Shown one piece after another: positions 1 to 7,497 of a stretch of DNA of 20,189 nucleotides. The position numbers were made by a program, and so were the translations under genes. Source of the DNA: an uncultured Alphaproteobacteria bacterium (lineage in GTDB: Bacteria > Pseudomonadota > Alphaproteobacteria > Rhizobiales > Rhizobiaceae); assembly GCA_929200335.1 (NCBI GenBank), contig CAKMZG010000003.1, positions 1-20,189 of the forward strand, written 5' to 3'. Every line of letters begins with the position of its first letter. Position 1 is the first letter of the stretch. Below the pieces are notes generated by a model. It was not told the DNA's origin, searched no databases, and worked only from the letters and a program-made list of their open reading frames with translations.

Positions 1-1325
1 CCCGTACCTTGACCACGCTTTGAAACAATAACCTGTTTTGCTTTCCAGCACTCTAGAACAGGCATACCAGCAATAGGGCTATTTGGATCATCTTGAGCGG
101 CAGGGTTTACAATGTCATTTGAACCAATAACAATCACAACATCAGTTTCAGGGAAATCATCATTAATCTCGTCCATCTCCATTACGATATCATAAGGCAC
201 TTTAGCTTCAGCCAAGAGTACATTCATATGTCCTGGCAATCTGCCTGCAACTGGGTGAATGGCAAAACATACTTCTTTACCTTTGGCACGTAACTTGCGG
301 GTTAATTCTGCTACTGCTTGTTGGGCTTGAGCAACTGCCATGCCATAGCCAGGAATAATAATAATGCTATCCGCATCATTTAGTGAGGCTGCAACACCAT
401 CTGAATCGATTGCAACTTGCTCGCCTTCAACTTCCATTTGCGGGCCAGCTTCGCCACCAAAGCCACCAAGAATAACGCTAACAAATGAGCGATTCATAGC
501 TTTACACATGATATAGGATAAAATTGCACCTGATGAACCAACCAAAGCACCAACAACGATCAATAGATCATTACCAAGACTAAAACCAATTGCCGCAGCA
601 GCCCAGCCTGAATAACTGTTAAGCATGGATACAACTACCGGCATATCTGCGCCACCAATGCCCATGATTAAATGGTAACCAAGGAACAGAGCCTTAATGG
701 TCATCAAACTTAATGGGAATATGCCGCCAGTATTAAAGTACCAAATTAAAGTAATCACAGAGATAATTGCGGCGCCAGCATTTAACATATGGCCACCGGG
801 TAATTTTTGTGCTGCAGATGTCACTTTGCCCGCTAATTTACCATAAGCAATAACAGAGCCAGTAAATGTAATTGCACCAATAAAGATGCCAAGGAAAAGC
901 TCAACTCTAAGAATAGAAATTTCTACTGGTGACTTGTGAGCTAGTAATTCTGCAAAAGCACCTAGAGTACCAGCATTAGTGCTATGGCCAATATTACCAA
1001 TTTCAATATGTGCATTAAACCCAACAAATACAGCAGCTAGGCCTACCAATGAATGCATGGCGGCAACCAATTGAGGCATTTCCGTCATTTGAACACGATT
1101 AGCAACCACATAACCGATGCCGCCACCAGCTGCGATAAGCAATAATGAGAGCATCCATAGCCCTGAGCCTGGACCAATCAAGGTTGCAAATACAGCAAGC
1201 CCCATGCCAACAATACCATACCAAACAGCGCGTTTGGCACTTTCTTGACCAGAAAGCCCACCAAGAGATAAAATGAAAAGAACTGCTGCGACAACATAAG
1301 CCGCTGTTGTAAAACCAAATTCCAT
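1..1325 (-). CDS. pntB: NAD(P) transhydrogenase subunit beta, partial (3' end missing)
   Basis: Beta subunit of the membrane-bound, proton-translocating transhydrogenase, which uses the proton motive force to reduce NADP+ with NADH. The 441 complete codons visible begin at an ATG (1323-1325) with MEFGFTTAAYVV. A long hydrophobic part with several membrane spans follows, including the conserved AAMHSLVG segment whose His lies in the proton path. The NADP-binding domain III follows, with its GYGMAVAQAQ nucleotide loop, the HPVAGRLPGHMNVLLAEA segment and VIGSNDIVNPAA. The frame is still open at the left edge at SKRGQGTG, so roughly 35 C-terminal residues are missing by comparison with the usual 460-480 residues. 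A ribosome binding site (GGGAG) lies in the 13-bp gap after pntA, so the two are co-transcribed and probably co-translated. Identification is secure. Confidence 0.97.
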   Translation of the reverse strand, partial: MEFGFTTAAYVVAAVLFILSLGGLSGQESAKRAVWYGIVGMGLAVFATLIGPGSGLWMLSLLLIAAGGGIGYVVANRVQMTEMPQLVAAMHSLVGLAAVFVGFNAHIEIGNIGHSTNAGTLGAFAELLAHKSPVEISILRVELFLGIFIGAITFTGSVIAYGKLAGKVTSAAQKLPGGHMLNAGAAIISVITLIWYFNTGGIFPLSLMTIKALFLGYHLIMGIGGADMPVVVSMLNSYSGWAAAAIGFSLGNDLLIVVGALVGSSGAILSYIMCKAMNRSFVSVILGGFGGEAGPQMEVEGEQVAIDSDGVAASLNDADSIIIIPGYGMAVAQAQQAVAELTRKLRAKGKEVCFAIHPVAGRLPGHMNVLLAEAKVPYDIVMEMDEINDDFPETDVVIVIGSNDIVNPAAQDDPNSPIAGMPVLECWKAKQVIVSKRGQGT

Positions 1326-1338
1326 AACGTTATCTCCC

Positions 1339-2910
1339 TTAAGATTTTTGGAACATGGCAAGCATGCGCCGTGTTACGAGGAAACCGCCAAAAATATTGA
1401 TCCCAGCCATAAAGACTGAAAGCGCGGCTAATATAATGACCAGAATAGAACTTGAACCAATTTGCATCAAAGCCCCTAAAATAATAATAGATGAAATTGC
1501 ATTGGTTACGGCCATCAACGGCGTATGCAGACTATGACTAACATTCCAAATCACTTGGAAGCCAACAAAAACTGATAAAACAAACACAATAAAATGCTGC
1601 ATAAAGCTCGCTGGTGCTACAAGCCCAACACCTAAGAGCAGGGCTCCGCCTACAGCCAATAGGGTGACCTGTGTTTTAGTTTGTTGTTTAAATTCTGCAA
1701 TTTCTGCAGCGCGCTTTTCTTCAGGGGTTAGTTCTGGAACAACTTCCTTAGGCTTGGCTGCAATAGCTTGAATTTTTGGTGGTGGTGGCGGGAAAGTAAT
1801 TTCACCTTCATGGGTAACAGTTGCCCCACGAATAACATCATCTTCCATATTATGATTAATTTTGCCATCTTTTTCAGGTGTAAGATCGCTCATCATATGG
1901 CGAATATTAGTCGAATAAAGGCTCGATGCCTGAGACGCCATGCGGCTTGGGAAATCTGTATAACCAATAATGGTAACACCATTCTCAGTTACAATTTTCT
2001 CATCCATCACGGTTAATTTGCAATTGCCGCCTTTTTCAGCCGCCAAATCAACAATCACACTGCCAGTTTTCATGGAATCAACCATGTCTTTCGTCCATAA
2101 TTCTGGCGCTTCACGGTTTGGAATTAACGCTGTTGTAATAACAATGTCTACATCAGGTGCAAGCTCACGGAATTTTGCTAATTGTGCTTCACGAAATTCT
2201 GGACTGGAAACAGATGCATAACCACCAGTTGCCGCACCGTCTTGTTGTTCTTCTTCAAAATCAAGGTAAACAAATTCAGCGCCCATGGATTCAACTTGTT
2301 CTGCCACTTCAGGGCGAACATCAAAAGCATATGTGATGGCACCTAAGCTGGTTGCAGTACCAATAGCGGCAAGACCAGCAACACCAGCACCAACTACCAG
2401 TACTTTTGATGGAGGTACTTTACCAGCAGCTGTAATTTGACCCGTAAAGAAACGGCCGAAATTATTACTAGCTTCAATAACAGCGCGATAGCCCGCAATA
2501 TTGGCCATGGAGGATAAGGCATCCATTTTTTGTGCGCGAGAGATACGAGGCACCATTTCCATGGCAATAACATTGGCACCGCTGGTTTTTGCAGCTTCCA
2601 TGCCTTCTTCATTGCCCGCAGGATTAAAAAATGAAATGAGGGTTTGTTCTTTGCGCAGATATTTCAGCTCTTTGGTTAAAGGCTGGCGCACTTTTGCAAC
2701 AATATCCGCTTCTTTCCAAAGAGCTGCAGCTGTCTTGACAACTTTGACACCTGCTTCTTTATAATTTGCATCAGAAAAACCGGCTATAGTGCCAGCGCCT
2801 GCTTCAATTATACAATCATATCCGAGTTTTTGTAGCTGGCCAGCGCTTTCTGGCGTCATTGCTACGCGACCCTCTCCTTCAAATATTTCCTTTGGTGTAC
2901 CTATAATCAC
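1339..2910 (-). CDS. pntA: NAD(P) transhydrogenase subunit alpha (unsplit)
   Basis: Alpha subunit (523 aa) of the proton-translocating transhydrogenase; it binds NAD(H) and supplies part of the membrane domain. Residues 1-370 form the NAD-binding domain I, opening with GTPKEIFEGEGRVAMTPE. They include a Rossmann glycine loop (GAGVAGLAAIGTA, 174-186) and the mobile-loop region GYTDFPSRMASQASSLYS. A proline-rich linker (five prolines near 374-378) leads to about four membrane spans between 414 and 512. The alpha chain is in one piece, as in E. coli and Rhodobacter, not split into PntAA/PntAB as in many Rhizobiales. The start is GTG at 2908-2910: an in-frame TAA lies two codons upstream, and GGGAG sits nine bases before it. 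It is the first gene of a pntA-pntB operon reading leftwards. Confidence 0.97.
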   Translation of the reverse strand: MIIGTPKEIFEGEGRVAMTPESAGQLQKLGYDCIIEAGAGTIAGFSDANYKEAGVKVVKTAAALWKEADIVAKVRQPLTKELKYLRKEQTLISFFNPAGNEEGMEAAKTSGANVIAMEMVPRISRAQKMDALSSMANIAGYRAVIEASNNFGRFFTGQITAAGKVPPSKVLVVGAGVAGLAAIGTATSLGAITYAFDVRPEVAEQVESMGAEFVYLDFEEEQQDGAATGGYASVSSPEFREAQLAKFRELAPDVDIVITTALIPNREAPELWTKDMVDSMKTGSVIVDLAAEKGGNCKLTVMDEKIVTENGVTIIGYTDFPSRMASQASSLYSTNIRHMMSDLTPEKDGKINHNMEDDVIRGATVTHEGEITFPPPPPKIQAIAAKPKEVVPELTPEEKRAAEIAEFKQQTKTQVTLLAVGGALLLGVGLVAPASFMQHFIVFVLSVFVGFQVIWNVSHSLHTPLMAVTNAISSIIILGALMQIGSSSILVIILAALSVFMAGINIFGGFLVTRRMLAMFQKS

Positions 2911-3221
2911 GACTTATAACTCCCGTTTAGACTACAATTTAAGGTCTCATACAATATAATTTATGTGGAGACCAACTAGAATCTAATTTTTTTGTTAATT
3001 ACAATAATTAGAGTATTTAGAGGTTCTTTCAGTAGAGCTCAACCCATGGGCTAATTTATTCTCTCTATTTTACTAAAATAAATTAAAATTACACGCAAAT
3101 TAGCGTTTTTAACATAACTTCGTAGTGCTAGAGGGTAAATATTGGGATTGTATCCATACTCTAATTATGATTTGAATATTTAGTGCAATTTTATGGCATT
3201 ATTGAATAAAAAGGAAAATGA
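2911..3221. promoter_or_regulatory. Divergent intergenic region between pntA and the dpaL-like operon
   Basis: This 311-bp gap separates divergent genes and must hold both promoters. It contains no convincing small ORF or RNA. Seen directly: a GGTCTC/GAGACC inverted repeat (2943-2948 and 2968-2973) centred on a perfect TATAAT on the plus strand (2955-2960), a small GGAT-TGT-ATCC palindrome near 3145-3155, and an AAGGA ribosome binding site (3211-3215) for the plus-strand gene. Which start sites are used cannot be told from sequence. Confidence 0.5.
2943..2973. promoter_or_regulatory. Inverted repeat flanking a TATAAT box (candidate operator)
   Basis: Six-base arms GGTCTC and GAGACC are separated by 19 bp, with TATAAT (2955-2960, plus strand) almost exactly at the centre. 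Such placement fits a dimeric regulator covering a promoter -10 element. It lies about 33 bp upstream of the pntA start and about 250 bp upstream of the dpaL-like gene. The arms are short, and no regulator gene adjoins it, so this is only a candidate. Confidence 0.3.
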
Positions 3222-4403
3222 ATGATTAAAGATTTTGCTAATTCTAAATTAGAACACACGGGATTTGATCCACATTCAGGAAGTGCCTATGAAACAGTTT
3301 TAACCCGCGATGATTTTAATAATGCCACTCAAGAAATCACCACTTGGCAGGGCTATGAAGCTACGCCGCTTCATGAGTTAAAAGCGCTGGCTGATGCATT
3401 AGAAATAGATAGCATCTATTATAAAGATGAAGGTTCTAGATTTAACCTTGGCAGTTTCAAAGCGCTTGGCGGTGCATATGCGGGTTTAAAATTGGTGCAG
3501 CGTGAGCTGAGCAAGCGGTTAGATTTAAAAATATCAACGGCGGATATTCGTGCAGGCAAATATAAAGATGATGTGGCAAAGATCACTCTGGTTTCAGCTA
3601 CTGATGGCAATCATGGTCGCTCGCTATCATGGGGTGCTAAAATGTTTGGTGCACCCTGCAAGATTTACATTCATAGTGAAGTAAGTGAAGGTCGCGCACA
3701 ATCTATGCGAGATTTGGGTGCAGATGTTATTCGCATTGACGGTGATTATGATGCCTCTGTGGATTCCGCTCGTATTGATGCAGAAAAAAATGATTGGTTT
3801 GTCGTATCTGACACTTCTTGGGAAGGCTATACCCAACCACCTGTGGATGTGATGGCAGGTTATGGTGTGATGACTAACGAAATTGTAAGTCAAATAAGCG
3901 TGCCACCTACTCATGTGTTTTTGCAAGGCGGGGTAGGAGGGCTTGCAGCCGGTGTTATTGCTAGCCTGCGCCAACATTGGGAAGAAAATAGCCCAAGGGT
4001 CATCATTGTGGAATCAGAGCTTGCAGCTTGTCTTTATAAAAGCGCTCTCGCAGATGAAATTCAAACTTTTGAAATAGAAGAAGAAACCTTAATGGCGGGG
4101 TTATCCTGTGGTGAGCCCTCAGAATTGGCTTGGCAAATTTTGCGAGAAAATGCCCAAGATTTTATTACTATGCCTGAGGAAATTGTAGCCCCTGCTATGC
4201 GGTTATTAGCGCGCCCTCTTGGCGATGATCCTAAAATTGTGGCTGGTGAATCTGCTATTGCTGGTCTTGCTACGCTTGTTAGTGCCGCGAGCCAAAAATC
4301 TATGCGTGAAGCGCTTAGTTTATCTGCTCGCTCACGCGTATTATTAATAGGATCAGAAGGGGCAACAGACCCTGAAATTTATCGAGAAATCATGGCAGGT
4401 TAA
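3222..4403 (+). CDS. dpaL: Diaminopropionate ammonia-lyase-like PLP enzyme
   Basis: Fold-type II PLP enzyme, 393 aa, close in length to E. coli YgeX/DpaL (about 398 aa), which converts D- or L-2,3-diaminopropionate to pyruvate and two ammonia. The PLP lysine is K80 in the family motif YKDEGSRFNLGSFKALGGAYA-like stretch (66-86). The phosphate/substrate loop SATDGNHGRS (125-134) carries D128, and VSDTSWEGY (195-203) carries D197; these match the two Asp residues reported to act on the two stereoisomers in E. coli. QGGVGGLAAGV (235-245) is the glycine-rich PLP-phosphate loop. ATG at 3222 is preceded by AAGGA. Only one base separates its stop from the next gene's ATG, so it heads a three-gene operon with an M24 hydrolase and an EutA-like protein. 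The true substrate may be a related beta-amino or beta-substituted alanine; the family call is firmer than the substrate. Confidence 0.88.
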   Translation: MIKDFANSKLEHTGFDPHSGSAYETVLTRDDFNNATQEITTWQGYEATPLHELKALADALEIDSIYYKDEGSRFNLGSFKALGGAYAGLKLVQRELSKRLDLKISTADIRAGKYKDDVAKITLVSATDGNHGRSLSWGAKMFGAPCKIYIHSEVSEGRAQSMRDLGADVIRIDGDYDASVDSARIDAEKNDWFVVSDTSWEGYTQPPVDVMAGYGVMTNEIVSQISVPPTHVFLQGGVGGLAAGVIASLRQHWEENSPRVIIVESELAACLYKSALADEIQTFEIEEETLMAGLSCGEPSELAWQILRENAQDFITMPEEIVAPAMRLLARPLGDDPKIVAGESAIAGLATLVSAASQKSMREALSLSARSRVLLIGSEGATDPEIYREIMAG

Positions 4404-4404
4404 A

Positions 4405-5544
4405 ATGGCATTGTTTGCTTTAGAAGAATATCAAACACGCTGGAAAAAAGCTCAAAGCAAAATGAAGACCGCTGGCCTTGATGGGCTTTTATTAACCCAG
4501 GAAGTGGATTTTGCTTATTTTGCAGGTTTTCATACCCGTTTTTGGCAAAGTCCAACTCGCCCTTGGTTTTTAGTTTTGCCGCAATCAGGCAATCCTATTG
4601 CTGTGATACCAAGTATCGGCGAGCATTTAATGCGCCAAGGGGTTGTTGATAATATCAAAACATGGAGCGCACCTGATCTTAACGATGATGGCATCGGTAT
4701 ATTATCACAAACCATAAATAATATTGGTTTTTCAAATATTGGATTACCCTATACAATGGAAAGCCATCTAAGGATGCCCCTTGCAGATTTTCAAGCTTTG
4801 CAAGAAAAGCTGCCTACTGTAGAGTTTAGAGATGATGCTAATATTGCGCGTGATTTGCGCATGATAAAATCTCAAGCTGAGGTGGCGCGTATTGAGCAAG
4901 CCTGTTCGATTGCAGGGAAGGCCTTTGCGCGAGTACCCCAAACTATCCATAAAGAGCAAAGTTTAGCGCAAATTTTTCGTAAATTTCAAATTATTTGCCT
5001 TGAAGAAGGGGCAGATTTTATTCCCTATCTTGCAGGAGCATTAGAAGCTTCGGGTTATAATGACGTTATTTCACCAGCTCATGATGTGAAGGGTAGGGAA
5101 GGCGATGTTTTAATGCTGGATACGGGATTAATTCGCGACGGTTATTTTTGTGATTTTAACCGCAATTTTGCTATTGGAAAAATTGATCCCATGGTAAGAG
5201 ATGCTCATAAAATCTTAACTGATGTGACTGAACTTGCTATTGAACATATGAAAATTGGAACAGCCATTAGTGCTATTTATGATCTCATGCAGAAGGCACT
5301 CACACAAGATGGATTTAAGGCTGGTGGGGGCAGGCTTGGGCATGGATTGGGATTATATTTAACCGAATGGCCAAGTATAATTGCCGATGAATATATGCCA
5401 TTGAGTGATAATATGGTGATGACTATTGAGCCTAGTATAGAGATGCCCAATGGTAAAATACTGGTACATGAGGATAATGTGGTGATTACCGCAATGGGTG
5501 CCAAGCGATTAACACCTTATTATGGTGAGATGGAAATCATATGA
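4405..5544 (+). CDS. M24 (pita-bread fold) metallohydrolase, Xaa-Pro peptidase/creatinase-like
   Basis: A 379-aa M24-family protein. Residues 1-150 form the creatinase-type N-terminal domain, and 155-379 the catalytic pita-bread fold. All five metal ligands are present with usual spacing: D239 (MLDTG), D250 (CDFNRNF), H313 (GHGLGL), E342 (IEPS) and E356 (VHEDN). It is therefore probably an active dinuclear metal hydrolase rather than a creatinase that has lost its metals. The family includes aminopeptidase P, creatinase, ectoine hydrolase (DoeA/EutD) and the DMSP lyase DddP. The segment after the His (GHGLGLYLTEWPS) does not look like that of ectoine hydrolase as I recall it. It starts one base after the lyase stop and overlaps the next gene by 4 bp (ATGA), so all three are translationally coupled. 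A likely role is hydrolysis of an amide or cyclic bond in the pathway substrate; this is inference. Confidence 0.88.
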   Translation: MALFALEEYQTRWKKAQSKMKTAGLDGLLLTQEVDFAYFAGFHTRFWQSPTRPWFLVLPQSGNPIAVIPSIGEHLMRQGVVDNIKTWSAPDLNDDGIGILSQTINNIGFSNIGLPYTMESHLRMPLADFQALQEKLPTVEFRDDANIARDLRMIKSQAEVARIEQACSIAGKAFARVPQTIHKEQSLAQIFRKFQIICLEEGADFIPYLAGALEASGYNDVISPAHDVKGREGDVLMLDTGLIRDGYFCDFNRNFAIGKIDPMVRDAHKILTDVTELAIEHMKIGTAISAIYDLMQKALTQDGFKAGGGRLGHGLGLYLTEWPSIIADEYMPLSDNMVMTIEPSIEMPNGKILVHEDNVVITAMGAKRLTPYYGEMEII

Positions 5545-6254
5545 AATCTTTCAGCTATCAATCAACATCACAAATAGGCAAAATGGCTAGTTTTGGTTTA
5601 ATTGTCTTAAGCACCGATGAAACCTTAGAATATGAATTAAACCATTCAATAAAATCTCGCGATGTGGCCGTTTATGTTTCGCGGGTGCCTATGGCGCAGG
5701 AAAATTCTCCACAGACACTACTTTCAATGCGCGAGTATATTACCCAAGCCGGCAAACTTTTGCCTCAGCGTATAGAATATAGTGCCATAGCTTATGGGTG
5801 CACCTCTGCCAGTGCTATGATAGGTCATGAAGAAGTAGATGAATTAATAGCTTCTGGTTGCCAAGCCCACCACTATACTAATCCCCTGAAGGCATTGGAA
5901 TGCTATTGCCAAACCCATTCAATATCTAACATCGATATTTTATCGCCCTATATGCCAGAAACTTTAACAGGTTTAACAGACGCCATTTCAAAAGCGGGAA
6001 TTTCAATAAGTTCTATCGGCAGTTTTAACGAGGTTGATGATGCGCAGGTTGCGCGCATATCACCAGAATCAATAATAGAAGCAGCTATTAACTTATCACT
6101 GAATAGCACATCTGAAGCTTTGTTTATTTCTTGCACGAACTTACGAACCTTAGAGATTATTAAAATGCTTGAAAAGAAAATAGGAAAGCCAATTTTATCA
6201 AGTAATCAATTGTTAATATGGCATTTATTACAACAAAGCAAACGTTTCAATTAA
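5541..6254 (+). CDS. Asp/Glu racemase-superfamily protein, EutA / maleate isomerase-like
   Basis: A 237-aa cytosolic protein of the Asp/Glu racemase superfamily, in the branch containing EutA (ectoine utilisation), maleate cis-trans isomerase and arylmalonate decarboxylase. The two catalytic cysteines are in place: C87 in AYGCTSASAM and C198 in FISCTNLRT. The C-terminal signature LSSNQLLIWHLL (219-230) is typical of this branch. Members use the two cysteines to abstract and return a proton or to attack a double bond. It overlaps the M24 gene by 4 bp (ATGA at 5541-5544) and ends the three-gene set. In ectoine operons EutA sits with an M24 hydrolase and a PLP type II enzyme, the same three folds as here. 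Whether it racemises, isomerises or decarboxylates cannot be decided from the sequence. Confidence 0.82.
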   Translation: MKSFSYQSTSQIGKMASFGLIVLSTDETLEYELNHSIKSRDVAVYVSRVPMAQENSPQTLLSMREYITQAGKLLPQRIEYSAIAYGCTSASAMIGHEEVDELIASGCQAHHYTNPLKALECYCQTHSISNIDILSPYMPETLTGLTDAISKAGISISSIGSFNEVDDAQVARISPESIIEAAINLSLNSTSEALFISCTNLRTLEIIKMLEKKIGKPILSSNQLLIWHLLQQSKRFN

Positions 6255-6353
6255 ACTGAAGTTAATTGTTAAAATTAAAATTTTTGAGACTGTTGCAAAT
6301 TTAAAAAACTTGTGCTTTGTTTAGTTTGAACGAAGTAAAATGGCGAGGGCAAC
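6255..6353. promoter_or_regulatory. Short gap between catabolic genes and transporter operon
   Basis: This 99-bp AT-rich gap on the plus strand has no clear GC-rich terminator, so read-through from the catabolic genes into the transporter is possible. It also contains an 11-codon open frame that starts at ATG 6340 and runs out of frame across the TTG start of the next gene (ends 6375). GAGGG at 6345-6349 is the only ribosome-binding-like sequence before the TTG, at a short 4-nt spacing. Confidence 0.35.
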
Positions 6354-7427
6354 TTGGGTGATAATCCATATGTGATTTTTGATCACGTACAAAAAAGCTA
6401 CGATGGTAAGACCCTCGTAGTTAAAGATCTTAATTTAGAAATTCAAAAAGGTGAATTCCTTACTATGCTTGGGCCATCAGGGTCTGGTAAGACAACCTGT
6501 CTTATGATGCTAGCTGGGTTTGAGACCGCCACCTACGGGGAAATACTGCTGGGTGGTAAGGCCATCAACGGAATTCCGCCCCATAAACGGGGCATTGGCA
6601 TGGTGTTTCAAAACTATGCACTTTTCCCACATATGACAGTTGCTGAAAATTTAAGCTTCCCACTAGAAGTGCGTGGCATGAGTAAGGCTGTGCGGGAAGA
6701 AAAAGTGCAAAAAGCATTAGATATGGTGCGTATGGGTGCCTTTGGCGGGCGTCGGCCTGCGCAAATGTCCGGCGGTCAACAACAGCGTATTGCTGTGGCG
6801 CGTGCGCTTGTGTTTGATGCTGAGCTTGTTTTAATGGATGAGCCTTTGGGCGCGCTTGATAAGCAATTGCGTGAAGAGATGCAATATGAAATCAAACACA
6901 TTCACGAAAATCTTGGTGTGACAGTGGTTTATGTGACCCACGATCAAAGCGAAGCGTTAACGATGTCTGATAATATCGCTGTATTTAACGATGGTCGCAT
7001 TCAACAGCTTGCAGCACCTGATGTGCTTTACGAGCAGCCGGATAATGCATTTGTTGCTCAATTTATTGGTGAGAACAATACTTTGTTAGGTGATGTTATT
7101 GGCTTTGAAAATAATAATGCCATAGTAGAAGCTGCAGGCGGCATTAAACTTAAGGCTCTTAAAGTGGCTTGTGGTGATAGTGGTCAAACGCAACTCTCTA
7201 TTCGTCCTGAGCGTGTGCATTTAGGTGCTCAAGATGAAAATGTGGTAGATGCTAAAGTTGAAGAATTGATTTATTTAGGCGATCACATTCGCACACGCCT
7301 CACTGTTTTAGGTAACAGTGAATTCGTGATGAAAATTCCAAATTCAACAAAACAAAATATGCCAACTATTGGAGAAACTGTCCAAATTAGTTGGAATTCT
7401 GAGGATTGCCGTGCGCTAGATGCGTAA
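6354..7427 (+). CDS. Polyamine-type (PotA-like) ABC transporter ATP-binding protein
   Basis: ATPase (357 aa) that powers the importer encoded by the next three genes, at the inner face of the cytoplasmic membrane. The ABC domain covers 1-240: Walker A GPSGSGKT (40-47), Q-loop Q86, signature MSGGQQQR (138-145), Walker B LVLMDEP (158-164), and switch His H196. Residues 245-357 are a TOBE-type regulatory domain (LSIRPERVHLG; IYLGDHIRTRLTVLG). This architecture and length match PotA/PotG and related COG3842 proteins. The start is an unusual TTG (6354-6356): a stop lies six codons upstream in frame, the nearby ATG at 6340 is out of frame, and the N-terminus (NPYVIFDHVQKSYDG) fits family members when started here. 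The family covers polyamines, iron, sulfate and others, so the substrate is set by the binding protein. Confidence 0.92.
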   Translation: MGDNPYVIFDHVQKSYDGKTLVVKDLNLEIQKGEFLTMLGPSGSGKTTCLMMLAGFETATYGEILLGGKAINGIPPHKRGIGMVFQNYALFPHMTVAENLSFPLEVRGMSKAVREEKVQKALDMVRMGAFGGRRPAQMSGGQQQRIAVARALVFDAELVLMDEPLGALDKQLREEMQYEIKHIHENLGVTVVYVTHDQSEALTMSDNIAVFNDGRIQQLAAPDVLYEQPDNAFVAQFIGENNTLLGDVIGFENNNAIVEAAGGIKLKALKVACGDSGQTQLSIRPERVHLGAQDENVVDAKVEELIYLGDHIRTRLTVLGNSEFVMKIPNSTKQNMPTIGETVQISWNSEDCRALDA

Positions 7428-7497
7428 TTAGGTGGAATACATTGTCGAAGACCCGATCGACAATATTTTGAAAAGGGTAACTTAACCGGAGGCTAAT

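Noticed and set aside
3627..3977. Open frame of 116 codons antisense to the dpaL-like gene
   Set aside because: Low-complexity His/Ile/Thr-rich translation typical of an antisense shadow, with the sense frame strongly conserved.
4405..5544. Naming the M24 protein ectoine hydrolase (doeA/eutD) or DMSP lyase (dddP)
   Set aside because: The metal ligands are common to the whole fold, and the residues around the active-site His do not clearly match either; the ectoine companions doeB and eutC are absent.
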